A stretch of 10,406 nt of DNA. Origin: Phycisphaerales bacterium UBA2266. Lineage in GTDB: Bacteria; Planctomycetota; Phycisphaerae; Sedimentisphaerales; Anaerobacaceae. Positions within the stretch are counted from its first letter, which is position 1; every line of letters starts with the position of its first letter. Positions 6,828 to 10,406 of the stretch are shown here, piece after piece. Location: the NCBI GenBank assembly GCA_002347125.1, contig DDXG01000265.1, forward strand, positions 1 through 10,406. The letters run 5' to 3'. The notes under the pieces were generated by a model that did not search any database, was not told where the DNA came from, and was given only the letters and a program-made list of their open reading frames with translations. Made by a program: the position numbers and the translations under genes.

Positions 6828-6942
6828 TCAATGCGGCATCTTAGCACTTTATCGGCCCAACGGGCACAACCGCGTTAGAATTTGGCCGGCCGCCGCCGTC
6901 CTTGTCGCCTGACATAGACCGTCGCGTTTGCCGCATCAGCCC

Positions 6943-6971
6943 TTGCACGCCGCGACGCCGCCCCGTAGAAT
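6943..6971 (+). promoter_or_regulatory. Sigma-70-like promoter of the DUF6498/thioesterase operon
   Basis: TTGCAC (6943-6948), exactly 17 bases, then TAGAAT (6966-6971): a close match to the -35/-10 consensus with optimal spacing. Predicted start near 6978, giving a leader of about 36 bases that contains GGAG (7001-7004), 9 bases before the ATG at 7014. Its place before the first plus-strand gene supports it. Confidence 0.6.
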
Positions 6972-7013
6972 CCTCCCGGAAGCTCCAACAAGTCCAATCC
7001 GGAGACCGCGGAC

Positions 7014-7691
7014 ATGACCAAGAAGCTCACCGCCAACCTGCCGCTTGTCAGCCTCATCGCCGTCAACGCCTTACCCATCTTCGGCGTGCTGTTCCTCGAC
7101 TGGGAGGTCTTCGCCGTCCTGTTGCTCTATTGGGCCGAAAACGTCGTCCTGGGCTTCTACAACATCCTCCGTATGGCCCTGGCCCCCGTCGCCAACTCGG
7201 CCGAGCACATCGGCAAGCTCTTCATGATACCTTTCTTCGCCGTTCACTACGGTGGTTTCACGGCCGTCCACGGAATCTTCGTCTTCGCCATCTTCGGCAA
7301 GGACCGCGTCATGGACCCCGGCCGCACCACCTGGCCCTGTTTCTTCGCCTTTCTGCAGATGCTCGTCAACACCGTCCGTGACGCCCTCAACTCCGCCCCC
7401 GGCGTCAGCCTCATGTTCCTGGCCCTGTTCGTCAGCCACGGCGTCTCATTCGTCCAGAACTACCTTCTCAAAGGCGAACGCCACCGCCTCAACCCGCAGA
7501 TGCTCATGATGCAGCCCTACAAACGCATCGTCATCCTCCACGTCACCATCATCTTCGGCGGCGGTCTGACCATGCTCCTGGGCTCGCCGATCCCCATCCT
7601 CATCCTGCTGATAGCCCTCAAGACCGCCGTCGATATCGCCCTGCACAAGGCCGAGCACAAGGCCCTCGCCGGGAAGCAGCACAATGCCTGA
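7014..7691 (+). CDS. DUF6498-type multi-pass membrane protein
   Basis: A 225-residue integral membrane protein with about six hydrophobic segments (roughly 11-29, 32-54, 68-94, 130-150, 171-189, 191-210). The N-A-L-P-I-F-G-V pattern (18-25), L-Y-W-A-E-N-V (38-44) and a later F-V-S-H-G (139-143) are what I associate with the uncharacterised DUF6498 family; the name is from memory. Polar residues within or beside helices stand out: Glu42, Asn43, His78, His86, Ser141, His142, Asp207, His210, His215. These could be an active site or a metal/ligand site, but none is proven. GGAG 9 bases upstream and a good promoter support the start. The stop overlaps the next start by 8 bases, implying translational coupling with a paralogue that is fused to a thioesterase. 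Confidence 0.85.
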   Translation: MTKKLTANLPLVSLIAVNALPIFGVLFLDWEVFAVLLLYWAENVVLGFYNILRMALAPVANSAEHIGKLFMIPFFAVHYGGFTAVHGIFVFAIFGKDRVMDPGRTTWPCFFAFLQMLVNTVRDALNSAPGVSLMFLALFVSHGVSFVQNYLLKGERHRLNPQMLMMQPYKRIVILHVTIIFGGGLTMLLGSPIPILILLIALKTAVDIALHKAEHKALAGKQHNA

Positions 7692-9378
7692 TCCGCAGGT
7701 CAACATCTCGCCCGGGACGTCAGGCGACACCTGGCGGGCTGTCTTTTTCGGACACCCTATCAGCCAGGTTGCCGCCCTGGTCATGGCCAACGCGCTGCCC
7801 ATCATCGGGGTCGTGTTCTGGAAATGGAGCGCCGTCGCCGTCATCATGCTCTACTGGGCCGAGAACGTTCCATTCCTGCTGTTCACGCTTCTCCGCTTCC
7901 TCTGGCTTCCGAAACGGCATCTGTTTGAGGAGCCGCGGCGATTGCTTGCACTGGTCGGTTATACTATCAGCTTCCCGGTGATTGCCATTGCCCACGGAGC
8001 ATTGCTCATGACCATCCTCTCGGAGGTGGTTTCCCGTGATACGACGGACCGATGGGTCATCGAGGCGGCGCAGAGTCGCTACCTGCTGACGTTTCTTGGA
8101 GCGTGCTTTGCGGAAATCCCGTGGTTTGCGTGGACGGTGGCGTGTCTCTTTGTCAGTCACGGCATCGACTTCGTGAGGAACTACGTCCAGGGGCGGCAAT
8201 ACAGGACCGCGACATTCGAGGACATCCGCGGAACGGCCTTCACTCGACTGATGGCGATCTACCTGACCGTGCCGACCTGCGGGGTGGCCCTTAGCCTGGC
8301 CGGGATGCTGCTGCCGCCGGTAATTGCCCCAACCGCTCTGATCGCCGTGGTCCTGATCGTCCTGAGGGCCTCGCTGGATGCGGGCTGGCTGGTGATCACC
8401 GAGGGCCCGCGCACCGAGACGTATGCCGGTCTGACAGCCGATGAGTTGCGGCGCGTCCGGGAGGCCCAAGACAGGCGAACCCGCAGGCAGACGCAGTCCG
8501 AACGTACGCCGCAGGACGTGTTGACCAGACCGCCCTGGCAACGGCAGTCCTTCAAGGTTGACCCATCCGCCTGCGGCGCAGACGGGCTGATCACCATCGG
8601 CGACCTCATGCTCAGCCTGCAGAACGCCGCCGTCGCCCACGCCGAGGCCCTCAAGTTCGGCCGAGCGGCGCTCGATAAGCTCGACGCCTACTGGGTCCTG
8701 GCCAACTTCTACCTCCGTATCAACCGCCTGCCCCGCGCCGGCGAGACCGTCACCCTGCTGACCTGGCCGTCCGGCTCGACGAAGGCCGTGGCCACACGGG
8801 AATTCCAGGCCTTCGACGCCGTCAACGCCATCGAGCACGCCCGCCGCCTCAGACGTTTACGGAGCACAGAAGGCCCGATGGACGCCGCCTCGATACAGGA
8901 TGTTGAGAGCCTGCTGATGGCTTCCTCCGAGTGGATGGTCCTGGGCAGGTCCCACGGCCGGGCTAAGAACCTGCACCGTCTGGGCCTCCAGGGCATTCCC
9001 ACCGCCGGCCGTCTCGTCGCCGGGCCGCTCGAACGCCTCCAGCCACCGCGGGACGCTCGCATCATCGACGCCATCCGCGTCCCGCATTCGGCTATCGACG
9101 CCAACAACCACGTCAACAACGCGCAGTACGTCCGCTGGGCCCTCCAAGCCCTCGCCCGCGTCGAGCCCAACCTGCCGCCAATCCAATCCCTCCACATCAC
9201 CTACCTGGCCGAGGCCTTCGAGAACGACGAACTGACCATCACCCACGCCCCCTCCCCACCGGCCGACGACCAAGCATCAAATGTCGAGCATCGACTCCTC
9301 GCCGCCCGCAAATCCCCCGACAACGCCCCCGTCTTCGCCATGAAGCTCACATTCGTCCAATGCAGCGCCATGCCATAA
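7684..9378 (+). CDS. Fusion: DUF6498-type membrane domain + acyl-ACP thioesterase (FatA/FatB type)
   Basis: A 564-residue protein. Residues about 20-240 are a DUF6498-like membrane domain (N-A-L-P-I-I-G-V at 36-43, L-Y-W-A-E-N-V at 56-62, F-V-S-H-G at 156-160), paralogous to the upstream gene. A charged, Arg-rich linker (241-285) leads to two hotdog domains. The first (about 286-380) has W-V-L-A-N-F-Y-L-R-I-N-R-L-P-R-A-G-E and A-T-R-E-F-Q-A-F-D; the second has the active-site strand D-A-N-N-H-V-N-N (472-479: Asp472, Asn474, His476) and I-T-Y-L-A-E-A with Glu510 at the catalytic acid position. Plant FatB usually has Glu-Cys there; here it is Glu-Ala. Expected reaction: hydrolysis of acyl-ACP to free fatty acid and ACP on the cytoplasmic face. 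About 30 extra residues (380-412) separate the hotdogs beyond the usual join. GGGAAG 7 bases before the ATG is inside the upstream gene. Acyl-CoA cannot be excluded as substrate. Confidence 0.88.
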   Translation: MPDPQVNISPGTSGDTWRAVFFGHPISQVAALVMANALPIIGVVFWKWSAVAVIMLYWAENVPFLLFTLLRFLWLPKRHLFEEPRRLLALVGYTISFPVIAIAHGALLMTILSEVVSRDTTDRWVIEAAQSRYLLTFLGACFAEIPWFAWTVACLFVSHGIDFVRNYVQGRQYRTATFEDIRGTAFTRLMAIYLTVPTCGVALSLAGMLLPPVIAPTALIAVVLIVLRASLDAGWLVITEGPRTETYAGLTADELRRVREAQDRRTRRQTQSERTPQDVLTRPPWQRQSFKVDPSACGADGLITIGDLMLSLQNAAVAHAEALKFGRAALDKLDAYWVLANFYLRINRLPRAGETVTLLTWPSGSTKAVATREFQAFDAVNAIEHARRLRRLRSTEGPMDAASIQDVESLLMASSEWMVLGRSHGRAKNLHRLGLQGIPTAGRLVAGPLERLQPPRDARIIDAIRVPHSAIDANNHVNNAQYVRWALQALARVEPNLPPIQSLHITYLAEAFENDELTITHAPSPPADDQASNVEHRLLAARKSPDNAPVFAMKLTFVQCSAMP

Positions 9379-9426
9379 GGACTGTACGCCAAAGGCATGG
9401 GAAGCCGATAGCACACGTAAAGCAAC

Positions 9427-9975
9427 ATGCGCATCTATCTGTCGATCTTGCTGGCCACGGTGACCGTTGAGGCCACCGCGCACAAAGCCGCTTTTGAAGC
9501 CGAAGGGCTGCGCGTGGAGGTCAGCATCGCTTCCGGCAACTACATCTACGAAATCGCCAACAACACAGACCAACCGCTCACCGGCTTTGCCATCGGCGCC
9601 CACGCGACGCACCTGTTCGCGGCCCCGGACAACTGGCACATTGAGTCTTCTCTGTCGCACCTGAAGGCCTGGACCGATGACCCGAACTTCGCCGTCTTTC
9701 CCACGCGGTCAGGCGTCTTTTCCTTCCGGGTGAGCAGCCAAGGCGCCGTTCTCGGCCGAGCGCCCCTCGTCCTCACCCTCGCCTCCGGGCGTCAAGTCAC
9801 CATCCCGAACGTCCTGACGCCCGCCCCCGAGCCGCGGACCTACATCTTCATCCTCCCCGTCGTCCTGCTGGCGATCCTGGCCTTGACGGCCGTCCGAGCG
9901 CCTCTTCGCGAGGCCCGGGCGCGCCGCCTTGTCCACCCCGCACCTGCTCGTCCGTCGGAAAGTAGTCTCGTTTGA
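9427..9975 (+). CDS. Secreted beta-rich protein with PEP-CTERM-like C-terminal anchor
   Basis: A 182-residue protein. Residues 1-18 resemble a short signal peptide ending A-T-A. The body (25-130) is beta-rich: Y-I-Y-E-I-A-N-N-T at 39-47, A-P-D-N-W at 66-70, then F-P-T-R-S-G-V-F-S-F-R-V-S. This layout is familiar from exosortase-sorted proteins. The end has P-A-P-E-P (132-136), one hydrophobic helix (138-156) and an Arg cluster (R-E-A-R-A-R-R, 161-167), the three parts of a PEP-CTERM sorting signal. It is atypical in that the helix does not follow the common short Leu/Gly form and 15 residues trail the Arg cluster. Otherwise it is a plain type I membrane protein. It lies 48 bases after the thioesterase fusion, no strong RBS is seen, and its 3' end overlaps the converging EpsI-like gene by 128 bases. 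Confidence 0.7.
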   Translation: MRIYLSILLATVTVEATAHKAAFEAEGLRVEVSIASGNYIYEIANNTDQPLTGFAIGAHATHLFAAPDNWHIESSLSHLKAWTDDPNFAVFPTRSGVFSFRVSSQGAVLGRAPLVLTLASGRQVTIPNVLTPAPEPRTYIFILPVVLLAILALTAVRAPLREARARRLVHPAPARPSESSLV

Positions 9976-10406
9976 GGACCGTCAAGGTCTCGCCAAGCAA
10001 GCGTTTCGCCGTATCCAGCGCCGCCGCGGGATCGTATTGGGGCCCGTATAACACGCTTGCTCGCATCAGGCTGAAATACGTATGCCGCCGCCCCGGCAAG
10101 TAGATCCGCCACCGCGTCTGACGCCGAGTCCGCAGGCAGTCGCCCTCCACGCAGAACACATAGACGTAGACCTCCCTGGCGCCCGAACCCATATCCGCCA
10201 CCAGAGACGCGCACTGCACTGATGGGCAGCCTTCCAGTCCGGGCGTCTCAACCACCACCGATCCCGACCCTATGATGTTCAGCCCCGCCTGCCTCAGGCA
10301 CACATCCGGCACGTGCGGCACCTTGCTTTGCGGGTCGCTGTAGTACGTTACGGACAGGCCGGCCCGCGCCGAACGGCCTCGCGGTGACGCCCGATCCACC
10401 AACATC
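9848..10406 (-). CDS. EpsI-like (DUF3485) exosortase-associated protein, partial at the right edge
   Basis: The C-terminal part of a minus-strand gene running off the window. About 185 codons are visible, and an in-frame ATG at 10403-10405 is probably internal, since EpsI-type proteins start with a membrane anchor and some 60-100 residues not seen here. From that ATG, V-T-Y-Y (19-22) and H-V-P-D-V-C-L (31-37) match the Y-Y...H-x-P-x-x-C-L pattern of DUF3485, and Y-V-Y-V-F-C-V (80-86) with W-R-I-Y-L-P (99-104) fit its later strands. EpsI-like proteins accompany exosortase, the transpeptidase-like enzyme that processes PEP-CTERM proteins, and are often encoded next to it; an exosortase gene may lie just right of the window. 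The last 40 or so residues are Gly/Arg/Pro-rich and lie opposite the anchor region of the converging gene. Confidence 0.6.
   Translation of the reverse strand, partial: MLVDRASPRGRSARAGLSVTYYSDPQSKVPHVPDVCLRQAGLNIIGSGSVVVETPGLEGCPSVQCASLVADMGSGAREVYVYVFCVEGDCLRTRRQTRWRIYLPGRRHTYFSLMRASVLYGPQYDPAAALDTAKRLLGETLTVLKRDYFPTDEQVRGGQGGAPGPREEALGRPSRPGSPAGRRGG

Noticed and set aside
6876..6881. TAGAAT as a second plus-strand -10 box
   Set aside because: No -35-like hexamer at 16-18 bases upstream, whereas the promoter at 6943-6971 has both elements with ideal spacing.
8460..8560. Possible gene boundary between membrane domain and thioesterase in the fusion
   Set aside because: The frame is open across the linker with no stop, and no start codon with a Shine-Dalgarno was seen immediately before the first hotdog, so a fusion is the simplest reading.
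7720..8838. Minus-strand frame of 372 codons inside the thioesterase fusion
   Set aside because: Antisense to a frame with clear membrane and hotdog motifs; charged low-complexity product without domain signals.

Overview
The window looks like a chromosomal piece of a GC-rich planctomycete, most likely class Phycisphaerae. The pointers are a Tat-exported Gfo/Idh/MocA oxidoreductase with the C-terminal W-D-P...F...D-P-E-A-D signature common in that phylum, a secreted HEAT-repeat protein with a C-terminal carbohydrate-binding-like sandwich, paired DUF6498-type membrane proteins, a protein with a PEP-CTERM-like tail, and an EpsI-like (exosortase-associated) protein. This is inferred from protein style; there is no rRNA or other marker gene. 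Coding density is high and no gene-free stretch exceeds about 250 bases. No tRNA, rRNA, CRISPR array or insertion sequence was seen.

Left block (1-6760, all minus strand; read right to left): two tandem multi-pass membrane proteins related to the TM7S3/TM198 (DUF4203) family, 36 bases apart; then rlmN, the radical-SAM 23S rRNA/tRNA adenine-C2 methyltransferase; then a Tat-signal Gfo/Idh/MocA oxidoreductase with its own good promoter and a perfect AGGAGG ribosome binding site; then, after a spacer holding a large imperfect inverted repeat, a signal-peptide-bearing HEAT-repeat protein. A compact GC-rich hairpin follows the last gene.

Centre: a 250-base divergent promoter region (about 6761-7013) separates this block from a plus-strand operon. 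It contains a clear sigma-70-like promoter for the plus-strand genes and a nested dyad.

Right block (7014-9975, plus strand): a DUF6498-type membrane protein, then (8-base overlap) a second DUF6498-type membrane domain fused in one polypeptide to a complete double-hotdog acyl-ACP thioesterase, then a secreted, C-terminally anchored beta-rich protein with a PEP-CTERM-like tail. Converging on it from the right edge is a partial minus-strand EpsI-like gene, and the two overlap tail to tail by 128 bases.

The most interesting item is the membrane-tethered acyl-ACP thioesterase fusion next to a free paralogue of its membrane domain. It suggests fatty-acid release from ACP at the membrane surface, coupled to an uncharacterised membrane partner. 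Second is the possible exosortase substrate lying against an EpsI-like gene. Third is a family of T/G-rich, keyword-like intergenic repeats found in three spacers.
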